Shown here piece by piece: positions 48,815 through 59,564 of a stretch of 64,000 bases of DNA. The notes under the pieces were generated by a model. The model was given only the letters and a program-made list of their open reading frames with translations, was not told where the DNA came from and searched no databases. Source of the stretch: Sphingobacteriales bacterium (GTDB lineage: Bacteria > Bacteroidota > Bacteroidia > Chitinophagales > Chitinophagaceae); assembly GCA_004144185.1 (NCBI GenBank), contig SEFP01000002.1, positions 248,001-312,000 of the forward strand, given 5' to 3'. Each line of letters starts with the position of its first letter. The first letter of the stretch is position 1. Position numbers and translations under genes: made by a program.

Positions 48815-50371
48815 TCAATCCGGCTTTTTACCTTCCAGAAAGGTGTTGAGTGTTTGCACAGAAGCGGTTCCACCCTGCTGAGAAGGATGGGTATACCCTA
48901 CTGATGTACCGCTCAGGGTTTTATCATCGTCCTGCTGGGGTTCGTTGGCAGCAGGCTGCTGACCCCGGCGCAGATACGCCGGTACGTGTTCGATGTCGTC
49001 ATTGACTTCACCGCTCTTCACGTTAAAGGACAACCGGCGCAGACGCTCGGCACGCTCTTCAAGGGCTTTCTTCTGCTCTTCAAACCGACGCTCTTCTTCT
49101 ACTTCCAGCGTGGATTTGGTAGCGGTAGCCGTCTGAGGCGCTTGGTCTTTGGTAATCAGCCGAAGGCCGGGCGAAGTTGCTTCTACGGTTGGAGCAGCTG
49201 GCGCTACTGCTGGTGTTCCCTGAGCAGGTGCAGACCAGGACACACGGGCAGACGCTTCCGGAGCCGGAGCGGTTTGAGTCGCTTCCGGAACAGGAGTCGC
49301 AGCGGTTGCCGGAGCAGCAGCCATCTCGCCGAGGGTAGCCACAACGCGCTTGGTGTCCGTTTCCGGAACCGCTTTGGCGTTAGCAGGCATTTCGTACTTC
49401 AGTTCCTTGTGTTGAAAGCCGGTTGCGATTACAGTTACAGCAATCCGGTCGTCCAGCAAAGCGTCATGGCCCATACCCAGGATCACATCGCAGTTTTCAC
49501 CGGCCTGCTGTTGTACATATGCGTTGATCGCTTCCACTTCATCAAGCGTATGTTCGTGATCGCCGGGAGCAGAGGTCACGTTCAGCAGAATCCACTTGGC
49601 ACCGCGGATATCCGAATCGTTCAGCAGCGGCGAGTTGAGCGCTTCTTCTACGGCATACAGCGCACGGTTTTCACCGTTGGCAGAGGAGTGGCCCAGAATG
49701 GCCACCCCACCATTCCGCATCACCGTGCTTACATCGGCAAAGTCTACGTTGGAACGGCCAGTGCTGGTAATAACTTCGGTGATACACTTAGTTGCCGTAG
49801 CCAGAACATCGTCGGCTCGGGAGAAGGCTTCGGTAAACTTAAACGTACCGAACTGCTGACGCAGTTTATCGTTGGAGATGATCAGGATAGTATCTACGTG
49901 CTCACGCAGGCGCTCGATGCCTTCCTTGGCCTGCCGCATCCGGCGGGGACCTTCGTGCAAAAACGGCGTGGTTACGATCCCTACCGTCAGGATGCCGAGG
50001 TCGCGGCATAACCGCGCTACGACAGGTGCGCCACCGGTACCGGTACCACCGCCCATTCCGGCTGTAACAAAAGCCATCTTAGCACCCACTTTCAGCATCT
50101 TGGAAATATCTTCCACGCTTTCTTCTGAAGCCTGTGCACCAATGTCCGGATTGGCACCTGCACCCAAGCCCTGGGTCAGGTGTGGACCAAGCTGGATTTT
50201 GTTGGGAATCGGTGACTGAGCAAGTGCTTGGGAATCGGTATTGCACACAATAAAGTCAACCCCGTTGACACCCATGTTATACATATAATTCACGGCGTTA
50301 CCGCCGCCGCCGCCTACGCCGATCACTTTAATAATAGACGGCGCGGTTTGGGGATTTTCAGAAGGATTCAT
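48815..50371 (-). CDS. ftsZ: Cell division protein FtsZ
   Basis: 'IKVIGVGGGGGNAVNYMYNMGVNGVDFIVCNTDSQAL', tubulin signature 'GGGTGTGGAPVVA'. Confidence 0.98.
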   Translation of the reverse strand: MNPSENPQTAPSIIKVIGVGGGGGNAVNYMYNMGVNGVDFIVCNTDSQALAQSPIPNKIQLGPHLTQGLGAGANPDIGAQASEESVEDISKMLKVGAKMAFVTAGMGGGTGTGGAPVVARLCRDLGILTVGIVTTPFLHEGPRRMRQAKEGIERLREHVDTILIISNDKLRQQFGTFKFTEAFSRADDVLATATKCITEVITSTGRSNVDFADVSTVMRNGGVAILGHSSANGENRALYAVEEALNSPLLNDSDIRGAKWILLNVTSAPGDHEHTLDEVEAINAYVQQQAGENCDVILGMGHDALLDDRIAVTVIATGFQHKELKYEMPANAKAVPETDTKRVVATLGEMAAAPATAATPVPEATQTAPAPEASARVSWSAPAQGTPAVAPAAPTVEATSPGLRLITKDQAPQTATATKSTLEVEEERRFEEQKKALEERAERLRRLSFNVKSGEVNDDIEHVPAYLRRGQQPAANEPQQDDDKTLSGTSVGYTHPSQQGGTASVQTLNTFLEGKKPD

Positions 50372-50522
50372 AATTGCGATAGGGGAGGAAATAAGAAGCG
50401 TTAAAGGCCGTTTGAAGGAAAGATAAGGCTTCCGGAAGCAGCGCGTTGAAAGCTACAAATTTGAGGGCGGATTTCGTTTTACGGAAACTTTCTACAGGTA
50501 ATTTTTTACAGGGTACAATCTG

Positions 50523-51914
50523 TTACAGCTCCTGGTCCGGTTCGTCTTCAAAAATCTTCATGATGCGCTCCTTCATACCATCGAACAGATTCTTGAACCG
50601 CTCGCGGCGGGGCCGTACGTTGATAGGATCTTCCAGAAAGGAATCCTCACTGGAAACAGGTGCATCCGGAACGGTTGGTGGCGGAATAATGACCGTATCA
50701 TTGGTGTTGATCTGTGGCACCTCGTTGATAAAGCGGGGACGACCACTTTCCCAATCATAGTAGCCGCGCAGGATCAGACCGATACAGGTTGCATACTTCG
50801 GGTTGTTGATTTTTTCCAGCTGGGTAGACGCAGCCAGATGCTCACTCGGATAGCCCATCCGCGCCATCAGACCGGTTTTGTATTCCGTTAGTTGAATCAG
50901 GTGTTTCAGTTGGGAGCCGCCGCCGGTCAGGATAATCCCGCCGTACAGCTTTTTATCCAGGTCTACCTGTTTCAGATGGTAGACCACATAATCCAGAATC
51001 TCGTCCATGCGGGCCTGGATGATATGCGCCAGCATTTTTACGGAGATTTCCTTGGAAGGCAATCCGCGCAGGCCAGGAATTTCGATAAAGTCGCGCTCGC
51101 TGGCTTCGTCGGCCAAGGCTACGCCATAGTGGGTTTTCAGCAGTTCAGCCTGGGTGCGCAGTACACCCAGTCCGCCGCGGATATCCTGCGTTACATTAAC
51201 ACCGGCATATGGAATGACAGCGGTATGCTTCAGCATTCCGTCATAGAAAACAGCCAGGTCAGTGGTGCCACCGCCAATGTCCAGAATGGCTACGCCGGCT
51301 TCCAGATCTTCTTCATTCATCACAGCTGCAGCAGAAGCCAGCGGTTGCAGCACGAGATCCTTGGTAATGAGGTGGCTTTTATCCACACAGCGCTGGATAT
51401 TCCGGATCGCATTCCGGTCGCCGGTGATGACGTGGAAGCTGGCGCCGATTTTCACACCGCTCATCCCGATCGGATCCAGCACGTACGGTGTGTTGTCTAC
51501 CGTGTACTCCTGCGGAATAATATCGATGATACGGTCGCCGGCCGGAATGTAGGTTTTGTACTGATCGCGGATCAGCAGGTCGATATCAGCTTTGCTGATT
51601 TCGTCTTCTATATTGGTGCGCACCCGGTCGCCACGGGTCTGGAAGCTTTTGATATGCTGACCAGCGATGCCAACATATACATCGCGGATGTCCAGATCCG
51701 GATTGCTTTCCATACAGCGGCTAATAGCCAGCTCGATGGATTGGATGCACTGTTCGATATTCATCACCACCCCATGGCTCACGCCGGCACTTTCTGCTTC
51801 ACCGAAGCCAAGAAGCTCCAGCTTGCCGAACTCGTTTTTACGGCCGGCAATGGCGACCACCTTGGTGGTACCGATGTCAAGGCCAACAATGATGGGCTTT
51901 GGGTTAAGTTGCAT
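50523..51914 (-). CDS. ftsA: Cell division protein FtsA
   Basis: 'IIVGLDIGTTKVVAIAGR', 'GVAILDIGGGTTDLAVFYDG'. Confidence 0.97.
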   Translation of the reverse strand: MQLNPKPIIVGLDIGTTKVVAIAGRKNEFGKLELLGFGEAESAGVSHGVVMNIEQCIQSIELAISRCMESNPDLDIRDVYVGIAGQHIKSFQTRGDRVRTNIEDEISKADIDLLIRDQYKTYIPAGDRIIDIIPQEYTVDNTPYVLDPIGMSGVKIGASFHVITGDRNAIRNIQRCVDKSHLITKDLVLQPLASAAAVMNEEDLEAGVAILDIGGGTTDLAVFYDGMLKHTAVIPYAGVNVTQDIRGGLGVLRTQAELLKTHYGVALADEASERDFIEIPGLRGLPSKEISVKMLAHIIQARMDEILDYVVYHLKQVDLDKKLYGGIILTGGGSQLKHLIQLTEYKTGLMARMGYPSEHLAASTQLEKINNPKYATCIGLILRGYYDWESGRPRFINEVPQINTNDTVIIPPPTVPDAPVSSEDSFLEDPINVRPRRERFKNLFDGMKERIMKIFEDEPDQEL

Positions 51915-51971
51915 ACTATAGGGGAGTGTTGTGAGAGGGGTCAGTAAGAGAGGGTCGGTCGGAGGAATCGT

Positions 51972-53048
51972 TTAATTGGGTTTCCTGGTTGCAGGAGGGG
52001 TTGCTTTAGCAGCGGTGGTACTCTTGGGTGGTGCTTTTTTGCCTTGCGGCGTTCCGGAAGCTACCGGAGGTGTTTTCGCTTTGGGCGAAGCGGCCACGGT
52101 CTTTTTAGCACTCTCTTTTTTGGGAGCCGGTGCCGGCTGCGCTCCTTCGGGACGCCGGGCTTCTGCGCGGGCTTTGAGCAACGGCGTCATCGTATCCGGA
52201 ATTTCTTCGGTCACGATGGTCTTCACCCAGTTCATATTGCTCAGGGCGCGGTCTACCGGTGGCTTCCAGGGCAGCGAAGGGGATGCAACGACCTGTCCGT
52301 TGTAACGGGCATCCAGAACAGTGTACCGATCCCAGCCAATCCGGTTCAGCACGTTCCGGTAAAAAAGAAAGAGCGTATTCAGTTTAGTATCCAGCGCGGC
52401 CGTGTCGCCTAAGATCACACGGTGGGTGCCCAATACGGGAATCAGTTCAAAATCGCCGTCTTCACGCACCACAATTTCTTCCACACCCTGCCGCCAAAAC
52501 GGGTTGGCAGACAGCTTGCGTACTACATACACAATTTGTGCCTGCATCCGCTTCTGACCGTTGCTGTCAAGCAGATGCGGTACACCCGTTACGACCGGTG
52601 CATAATGCGTATAGTTGGGCGACAGCGGAAGCTGTTTTAAAGCCGTATCAAGGTAGTAGGATTCACCGGAGGTTTCGAAGAGCCGTACATACGGAACCCG
52701 CTGGGTGGCCTGAATGTGCAATACCCGTTGTTGATCGACATAGACCTGTGCACTCTGAATCCATGGATTGCTGCGGGCAATGCGCTCCAGCCGGCGCACA
52801 TCAGTGCCCGCCATAGCCATTGTCTGCGGTTGCAGATGCCGGCGGCGAAACAGCAACTCTTCCAGATCTCCTTCGGTGATAAAACCGACCTGCTGGGCAT
52901 TGGTAATGCGAATATCTACCCCGTTCAACGTGTGCCGGGCCTGTTGCTTAGTGGCACTGGTGACGGCTATGGCCAAACCGGACACCCCCGCTACCGTAAG
53001 CAGGAAGCGCAACACTTTCCGGACTGATACCGTGCGTTTAGTGGCCAT
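51972..53048 (-). CDS. ftsQ: FtsQ/DivIB-type cell division protein
   Basis: Position between murC and ftsA; single N-terminal TM; POTRA-like 'ITEGDLEELLFRRRHLQPQTMAMAGTDVRRLERIARSNPWIQSAQVYVD'. Confidence 0.88.
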   Translation of the reverse strand: MATKRTVSVRKVLRFLLTVAGVSGLAIAVTSATKQQARHTLNGVDIRITNAQQVGFITEGDLEELLFRRRHLQPQTMAMAGTDVRRLERIARSNPWIQSAQVYVDQQRVLHIQATQRVPYVRLFETSGESYYLDTALKQLPLSPNYTHYAPVVTGVPHLLDSNGQKRMQAQIVYVVRKLSANPFWRQGVEEIVVREDGDFELIPVLGTHRVILGDTAALDTKLNTLFLFYRNVLNRIGWDRYTVLDARYNGQVVASPSLPWKPPVDRALSNMNWVKTIVTEEIPDTMTPLLKARAEARRPEGAQPAPAPKKESAKKTVAASPKAKTPPVASGTPQGKKAPPKSTTAAKATPPATRKPN

Positions 53049-54411
53049 CTGGTACAGCGGGTTGAAGAATGGATTTAATTTTTGACACCAAGGTGTCGAT
53101 GTCGCCGGCACCGGCTGTAATGAACAACGCGGGCTTTGCAGCCTGAACGTATTCCAGCAGCCCTTCTTTGGACAGAATCGTAACAGCCGGATTGCTCATC
53201 CGGTCGGCCAGCAGCTGGGTCGTTACTCCCGGAATGGGTAGTTCACGGGCCGGATAGATATCCAACAACAGCACTTCGTCGGCCAGGTCCAGCGCGGCGG
53301 CAAAGCCATCGGCCAGATCACGGGTACGACTGAACAGGTGCGGCTGAAAGGCTACCACACACCGGCGTTCCGGAAACAAGTGCCGGGCACTTTTGATCAG
53401 CGCGGTCAGTTCTTCCGGATGGTGCGCATAATCGTCGATATAGACGTGCTGCTCATTCCGGACTACATATTCAAAGCGGCGGCGGATGCCTTGGAACTTC
53501 GGAAAAGCCTCTGCAATGGCTGCCGGCGCTACGCCCAGTTTCAGGGCAGCAGCAGTAGCCGCCACGGCATTTTCTACATTGTGCATCCCGCCAATAGGCA
53601 GGTAGATATCCGACACTACGCCCAGCGTACCGAATACATCAAAATGATAGGCCCCGTCTTTCTGAACAATGTTGGCTCCGTACACATCAGCGGCATCATT
53701 CTGCAACGCGTAGGTCAGCTGATTAGGTGTCTGAAAGCGTTTGGACAGCGACAGCCCGTGTTTATACAGCAGCGTACCGTTGGGTTTTACATTTCCTGTG
53801 TACGCTACAAACGCATCTTCCATCGCCTCCGGAGTGCCATAGATATCGAGATGATCGGCATCGGTAGACGTCAGTAGCGCCAGATCGGGATGCAGCTTTA
53901 AAAACGAGCGGTCATATTCATCAGCCTCAATCACGGCCGTAGGCGTCAGGCTGCTCCAGTAATTGGTATTGTAGTTGAGTGCAATGCCACCCAGAAAGGC
54001 GTTGCAGCCGTAACCGGTTTCACGCAGCAGAAAGGCGATCATTGTGGAGATCGTCGTCTTGCCGTGCGTGCCGGCTACTGTTACGGCTTCCAGACTTTGG
54101 GTGATGGCCTGCAAGGCATCGCTGCGTTTGATGACTGTATAGCCGTTTTCCCGGTACCAGCTGAGCTGGCTATTGGTTTCCGGAATAGCAGGCGTGTAAA
54201 TCACCAGCTCGGCCTCGCGGTCGAGTCGATCGACAGCATCTTCAAACTGAACGGTGATCCCTTCGTCCTGCAGAGTAGCCGTTAAGGGCGTAGGAGTACG
54301 GTCGTAGCCGCTGACCGGTACGCCATGACTTTTAAAATAACGGGCGATGGCCGACATCCCAATGCCGCCGATCCCGATGAAATAAACGTTTTTCAGGGTC
54401 GCGATATTCAT
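53038..54411 (-). CDS. murC: UDP-N-acetylmuramate--L-alanine ligase
   Basis: 'VYFIGIGGIGMSAIARYFKSHGVPVSGYD', 'VAGTHGKTTISTMIAFLL'. Confidence 0.98.
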   Translation of the reverse strand: MNIATLKNVYFIGIGGIGMSAIARYFKSHGVPVSGYDRTPTPLTATLQDEGITVQFEDAVDRLDREAELVIYTPAIPETNSQLSWYRENGYTVIKRSDALQAITQSLEAVTVAGTHGKTTISTMIAFLLRETGYGCNAFLGGIALNYNTNYWSSLTPTAVIEADEYDRSFLKLHPDLALLTSTDADHLDIYGTPEAMEDAFVAYTGNVKPNGTLLYKHGLSLSKRFQTPNQLTYALQNDAADVYGANIVQKDGAYHFDVFGTLGVVSDIYLPIGGMHNVENAVAATAAALKLGVAPAAIAEAFPKFQGIRRRFEYVVRNEQHVYIDDYAHHPEELTALIKSARHLFPERRCVVAFQPHLFSRTRDLADGFAAALDLADEVLLLDIYPARELPIPGVTTQLLADRMSNPAVTILSKEGLLEYVQAAKPALFITAGAGDIDTLVSKIKSILQPAVPDGH

Positions 54412-55526
54412 GGCTGCTGCGTCTTTGAAGGTGAAACAAACGCCAGGATTTTTCCGGCAATGCGCTCGTCGGCATTTCGGATGGCTAAGGCAGTCAATGC
54501 CTGCCGCATCGTTTGCTGGGTTTCAGCATCCTGAAGCAGATTCAGCAGTTCCGGAAGCAATTCCTGCCGGGCCTTCGCATCCGGAATCATCCAGGCAGCG
54601 TCTTTCTCGACCAATGCACGTGCATTGCTGGTCTGATGGTCTTCGGCCGCATGCGGATACGGTACAAAAATGACCGGCTTGGCTACGATACACAGTTCCG
54701 CAATTGCCAACGCACCGGCCCGCGACACCACCAGATCGGCAGCGGCATAAGCGGCATCCATTTCACGGATAAATTCTTTGACCACAACCCGATTCGGATA
54801 CGAGCGGGCTGCTGTTTCGGCTTCGGCCACCTGTCCTTTACCAGTTTGCCACAGGATTTGAATGCCTTTGTTCATCAACGCCGGCAGCGCAGTAGCGATA
54901 GCTTCGTTGATCGAACGGGCCCCCAGACTTCCTCCGATCACCAGCAGCGTTTTTTGAAGCGGGTCAAGGTTGAACTGCGCGCAGGCAGCTTCATGGGTGA
55001 TGGTGGCATTGGTAATCAGCTGCCGCACCGGATTGCCGGTCATCTGAAGCGCCTGTTCCGGAAAGAAGGCGTTCATGCCTTCATAGGCCACACAGATCGC
55101 GTTGGCCCGGCGACCCAGATCTTTATTGGACTTACCGGCATACGAGTTCTGCTCCTGAATTACCGTTGGAATGCCCATCGCCTGTGCCATACGCAGTACC
55201 GGGTACGAGGCATAGCCCCCTACTCCGACCACGACCTGTGGCCGGAAAGATTTCAGAATGCTGCGTGCATCCCACAGACTTTTGATCAGTTTAAACGGCA
55301 GCGTTAGATTTTTAAGCATGCTGGAGCGGTTCATGCCGGCGATGTCGAGGCCTACAATCCGGAACCCTTCCTGCGGTACTTTTTCCATCTCCATTTTTCC
55401 GTTCGCACCAACAAACAGCAGCTCGGTCCCCGGTGCCATTCGTTGCAGGGCATGACCAATCGCCACTGCCGGAAAGATATGTCCGCCGGTGCCGCCGCCT
55501 GCAATGATGATGCGAATGGGTTGCAT
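54408..55526 (-). CDS. murG: UDP-GlcNAc:lipid I N-acetylglucosaminyltransferase
   Basis: 'IIIAGGGTGGHIFPAVAIGHALQ', 'TVIQEQNSYAGKSNKDLGRRA'. Confidence 0.98.
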   Translation of the reverse strand: MQPIRIIIAGGGTGGHIFPAVAIGHALQRMAPGTELLFVGANGKMEMEKVPQEGFRIVGLDIAGMNRSSMLKNLTLPFKLIKSLWDARSILKSFRPQVVVGVGGYASYPVLRMAQAMGIPTVIQEQNSYAGKSNKDLGRRANAICVAYEGMNAFFPEQALQMTGNPVRQLITNATITHEAACAQFNLDPLQKTLLVIGGSLGARSINEAIATALPALMNKGIQILWQTGKGQVAEAETAARSYPNRVVVKEFIREMDAAYAAADLVVSRAGALAIAELCIVAKPVIFVPYPHAAEDHQTSNARALVEKDAAWMIPDAKARQELLPELLNLLQDAETQQTMRQALTALAIRNADERIAGKILAFVSPSKTQQP

Positions 55527-55546
55527 AAAAGATGAGAAACTAAAAA

Positions 55547-56794
55547 TCAGGCAGTTGCCAGTTCGGGTTGTTTACGGTTAGCAGTTACAGGGGTCGGTAT
55601 GGGTGTGATGGCATCGGTTTCGTCCGTGCCGCGTGCGGCTTTACGGCGACCTTCTTCTTCATCAACATACCGACTTACGCTCAGTACAATTCCAATAGCA
55701 ATGGAAGTAAACCAGATCGACGAGCCGCCCATGCTGACCAGTGGCAACGTAAGTCCGGTCGTGGGTACGAGGTGTACCACAACGGCCATATTGAGCATCG
55801 CCTGAAACACCAGCGTGATACTCAGTCCTACGGCCAGGAAAGCCCCAAAGGCGTATGGACATCGTCTGAAGATGAGAATGCTGCGCCACAAAAACGCGAG
55901 ATACAAGGCTACCATTACAGTACCGCCCAACAAACCATATTCTTCAATGATAATGGAGTAAATCCAGTCGGAATACGGGTGCGGTACAAAATTGCGCTGA
56001 AGCGAATTGCCCGGTCCGCGGCCCAGAAAGCCACCATTGGCGATGGCGATCTTCCCCTGTTCCATCTGAAAATTATCGTCTTTGGAGGTCTCTTCATCAC
56101 TCTTGCCGGCAAAGTTCATAAAGCGCTTTTCCCAGGTTTCGGCACGGCCCCAGCCGGTAGCCTTCGAAATGAGATACACGCCCATCAGCATGATCAGTCC
56201 GGAAAGGGCCAGCAGCAAAATGTGCTTGACCTGTACCCGACCGATGTAAAACAAAATACAGCAGGTCATCCCCAGCATCAACGCAGTCGAGAGGTTGGCC
56301 GGAGCGATGAGTCCACATACCGCCAATACCGGCAGCAACACCGGCAGAAAGCCTTGCTTCCAGCTTTTGATTTTACCCTGACGGGCACTCAGCATCCGGG
56401 CCAGAAACATAAACAGCGCCAGCTTGGCCAGATCGGAGGTCTGGATGGTAAACGAGGTGCCGGGCAGCCGGATCCAGCGCGCGCCGTCATTCAGCGTTGT
56501 TCCGAAAAACAGCGTGTAGAACAGCATAGGCACGCTGATGGCAAATAAGATAACCGCCCACCGTGCAAAACGGGTGTAGTTAATCCGGTGAACCAGATAA
56601 ATAAACAGCACCCCGATGCCAAGAAAGAATACCTGCTTCACGAGGTAGAAGCCGGCATTTTTATCCATCCGGTATGCCAGGGAGCCGGTGGCACTGAACA
56701 CCGCCAACAGGCTGAACAGCGACAGCAGCAACACGATCGACCAGATGACTTTATCTCCTTTGACCCGGCGCAGGTATTTATGAACGAGTTCCAT
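55547..56794 (-). CDS. ftsW: FtsW/RodA/SpoVE-family peptidoglycan glycosyltransferase
   Basis: SEDS family TM topology; 'GPGNSLQRNFVPHPYSDWIYSIIIEEYGLLGG', 'PLVSMGGSSIW'. Confidence 0.96.
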   Translation of the reverse strand: MELVHKYLRRVKGDKVIWSIVLLLSLFSLLAVFSATGSLAYRMDKNAGFYLVKQVFFLGIGVLFIYLVHRINYTRFARWAVILFAISVPMLFYTLFFGTTLNDGARWIRLPGTSFTIQTSDLAKLALFMFLARMLSARQGKIKSWKQGFLPVLLPVLAVCGLIAPANLSTALMLGMTCCILFYIGRVQVKHILLLALSGLIMLMGVYLISKATGWGRAETWEKRFMNFAGKSDEETSKDDNFQMEQGKIAIANGGFLGRGPGNSLQRNFVPHPYSDWIYSIIIEEYGLLGGTVMVALYLAFLWRSILIFRRCPYAFGAFLAVGLSITLVFQAMLNMAVVVHLVPTTGLTLPLVSMGGSSIWFTSIAIGIVLSVSRYVDEEEGRRKAARGTDETDAITPIPTPVTANRKQPELATA

Positions 56795-56799
56795 AGCGA

Positions 56800-58179
56800 T
56801 CAGGCGGGTTGAGTGGTTTGAGAAAGAATCGTTTGCTGCACGGCGTTCCGGAACTGGGTACCCCGGTCTTCATAATTCTTGAAGAGATCAAATGATGCAC
56901 AGGCCGGCGACAGCAATACAGTATCACCCGACTGCGCCAGCGAAAGCGCCGTATCCACAGCTGCGGTGGCGCTGTCGGTATCAACGATCGGCAGACTGAG
57001 ATCGCCGAAGGCAGCATGAATCGGCGCATTATCTACACCCATGCAAACAATGGCTTTTACTTTTTCAGCAACCAGATTCCGGATCTGGCTGTAATCGTTG
57101 CCTTTGTCTTGCCCTCCCAGAATGAGAATCGTTGGAGTCGTCATGCTATCGAGGGCATACCAGACTGAGTCTACATTGGTGGCTTTGGAGTCGTTGATAA
57201 ACGTAATGCCGCTCAGCATACCTACCGTTTCGAGGCGGTGCGGCAATCCTTCAAAATCGCGAAGCCCGGCGACAACCGCTTCCGGAAGCACCCCAGCCAG
57301 CAAAGCCGCCGTTGCCGCCGCCAGACAGTTGGATTCGTTGTGACGACCTTTCAGTGCCAGCTCGCGAACGGGTACCGTAACAGAGGTTCCGGAAGTCCGG
57401 ACCACCAGTTGGCTTCCTTCCTTGCAGGCGCAAACACGATCGGTGCAGGTTTGTTCCAGACTAAACGACAGCAGCTGTGCTTTTGAAACTGGCATGGCTG
57501 TAACAGCAGTTTTCAACCCGGCATCGTCAGCATTGAGCACCAGATAATCGGCTGGCTGCTGCACCTCAGTAATGCGCATCTTGGCCGCTGCGTACGATTC
57601 AATTTTATAGTTGTACCGATCGAGATGGTCGGGTGTAATGTTCAGCACTACGGCGATGTGGGGCCGGAAGGTTTCGATATCATCCAGCTGAAAGGAACTC
57701 ACCTCTACCACGTACCAGTCGGTTGGATGCGTCGCGATCTGACGGGCCAGACTCAAACCAATATTTCCGGTGAGGCTGGCATCCAATCCACCGGTCCGGA
57801 GCAGGTGATAAATTAATTTAGTAGTGGTGCTTTTACCGTTGGAGCCGGTAATGGCGATGATCCGGGCGTTGCCTTTATACCGGTACGCAAATTCGATTTC
57901 AGAAACGATAGGTACACCGGCCTGGAGCAGGCGTTGAACCGCCGGTACCGTTCCGGGAATGCCGGGGCTTTTCACTACCAGTGACACGCCATCAAAAGCC
58001 TGTTCACTATGACCGCCTTCTTCAAAAGCAATATCATTCGACTGAAGTTCCTTCCGGAAGCTATCCTTCAGCAGTCCTCCGTCTGAGACCAGCACATCCC
58101 AGCCCTGCTGCCTGCCCAACAGGGCTGCACCCACACCGGATTCACCGGCGCCGAGGATCAGCAGTTTTGGTTGGGTCAT
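56800..58179 (-). CDS. murD: UDP-N-acetylmuramoylalanine--D-glutamate ligase
   Basis: 'IIAITGSNGKSTTTKLIYHLL', 'TFINDSKATNVDSVWYALDSM'. Confidence 0.97.
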   Translation of the reverse strand: MTQPKLLILGAGESGVGAALLGRQQGWDVLVSDGGLLKDSFRKELQSNDIAFEEGGHSEQAFDGVSLVVKSPGIPGTVPAVQRLLQAGVPIVSEIEFAYRYKGNARIIAITGSNGKSTTTKLIYHLLRTGGLDASLTGNIGLSLARQIATHPTDWYVVEVSSFQLDDIETFRPHIAVVLNITPDHLDRYNYKIESYAAAKMRITEVQQPADYLVLNADDAGLKTAVTAMPVSKAQLLSFSLEQTCTDRVCACKEGSQLVVRTSGTSVTVPVRELALKGRHNESNCLAAATAALLAGVLPEAVVAGLRDFEGLPHRLETVGMLSGITFINDSKATNVDSVWYALDSMTTPTILILGGQDKGNDYSQIRNLVAEKVKAIVCMGVDNAPIHAAFGDLSLPIVDTDSATAAVDTALSLAQSGDTVLLSPACASFDLFKNYEDRGTQFRNAVQQTILSQTTQPA

Positions 58180-58239
58180 CAGTGGAGAGTGTTAGAAAGG
58201 TTGGAAGTGGAAGATCAGAGATGTGTGTATTTCAGTTTT

Positions 58240-59511
58240 TTACTGAAGCTTGAGTGTGACGATGGACAGGATCGAAAGCATAATGGCAATGATCCAAAAG
58301 CGCGTTACGATTTTGCTTTCATGGTACCCCATCTTCTGGTAGTGGTGATGCAGCGGAGCCATCAGCAGGATACGCTTGCCTTCGCCGGTGCGCTTCTTGG
58401 TGTACTTGAAGTACGACACCTGCATCATGACACTTATATTTTCAACGAGGAAGATGCCGCAGATAATCGGCACCAGCAGTTCTTTCCGGACAATAATGGC
58501 CAGAGAGGCAATGATGCCGCCCAGCGCCAGCGAGCCGGTGTCGCCCATGAACACCTGCGCCGGGTAGGCATTGTACCACAGAAAGCCAACGCAGGCCCCG
58601 ACAAATGCGCCGATAAAAATGCTGAGTTCGCTCAGGTTAGGGATGTGCATAATGCCGAGGTAATTGGCGAAAATGTAGTTGCCGCTTACATAGGCAAACA
58701 CACCCAGACAAATCCCGGCAATAGCCGATACCCCTGCGGCCAGTCCGTCGACGCCATCGGTCATGTTGGCGCCGTTGCTCACCGCTACGATAATGAAGGT
58801 GACAAAGAGAATGTAAATAAACGGCGTACCAACCTCCACCGCTTTTTCACCAAACAACCGGGCGATCCCTGCGTAATGAAACTCGTGGTCTTTGACAAAC
58901 GGAACGGTTGTAGTAGCTGAGCGTACCCGCACATAACGGTGCTCTTTGCCTTCACCATCCAGGCGCGTCCGGGTACCAGGCTCTAGCGCATCAACGCCGT
59001 AGTGAACCGGATTGGCGTTGTCGGTTACGTCCCGGCTCACCACTACATAATCATTGTAGTACATCGTCAGGCCCACGATGATTCCCAGTCCGACCTGCCC
59101 CATGATTTTGAACCGTCCGGAAAGACCTTCTTTATTTTTCCGGAACACCTTGATATAATCGTCCAGAAAGCCGACCAGCCCCAGCCAGACGGTGGAGATG
59201 ATCATCAGCATGACATAGACGTTCAGGACCCTGGCCAGCAACAGCGTTGGAATCAAGATCGCCGCGAGAATGATCAGTCCGCCCATAGTGGGAGTACCCT
59301 GCTTCTGCGCTTCGCCCTGCAATCCCAGATCGCGCACGGTCTCCCCAATCTGCTTACGACGGATAAAGTTGATAATCCGCTTGCCGAACACCATCGAGAT
59401 GAGCAGCGACAGGATCACCGCCAGCGCCGTCCGGAAAGTGATATAATAAAACACCCCCGCCCCGAGGAGGTTAAAATTTTCGCGTAGCCAGGTAAACAGG
59501 TAATACAGCAC
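58240..59511 (-). CDS. mraY: Phospho-N-acetylmuramoyl-pentapeptide-transferase
   Basis: '[11 protein letters not shown]', '[12 protein letters not shown]', '[13 protein letters not shown]'. Confidence 0.98.
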   Translation of the reverse strand: MLYYLFTWLRENFNLLGAGVFYYITFRTALAVILSLLISMVFGKRIINFIRRKQIGETVRDLGLQGEAQKQGTPTMGGLIILAAILIPTLLLARVLNVYVMLMIISTVWLGLVGFLDDYIKVFRKNKEGLSGRFKIMGQVGLGIIVGLTMYYNDYVVVSRDVTDNANPVHYGVDALEPGTRTRLDGEGKEHRYVRVRSATTTVPFVKDHEFHYAGIARLFGEKAVEVGTPFIYILFVTFIIVAVSNGANMTDGVDGLAAGVSAIAGICLGVFAYVSGNYIFANYLGIMHIPNLSELSIFIGAFVGACVGFLWYNAYPAQVFMGDTGSLALGGIIASLAIIVRKELLVPIICGIFLVENISVMMQVSYFKYTKKRTGEGKRILLMAPLHHHYQKMGYHESKIVTRFWIIAIMLSILSIVTLKLQ

Positions 59512-59564
59512 GGGGAAAGAAAGCAGTTTTGGAAAAAGAGAGGGAAGAGAGGAGTGAATGTTGT

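Noticed and set aside
48986-50011. 341-aa plus-strand ORF (and 50892-51947, 351 aa)
   Set aside because: Antisense shadows of ftsZ and ftsA; no recognisable protein features.
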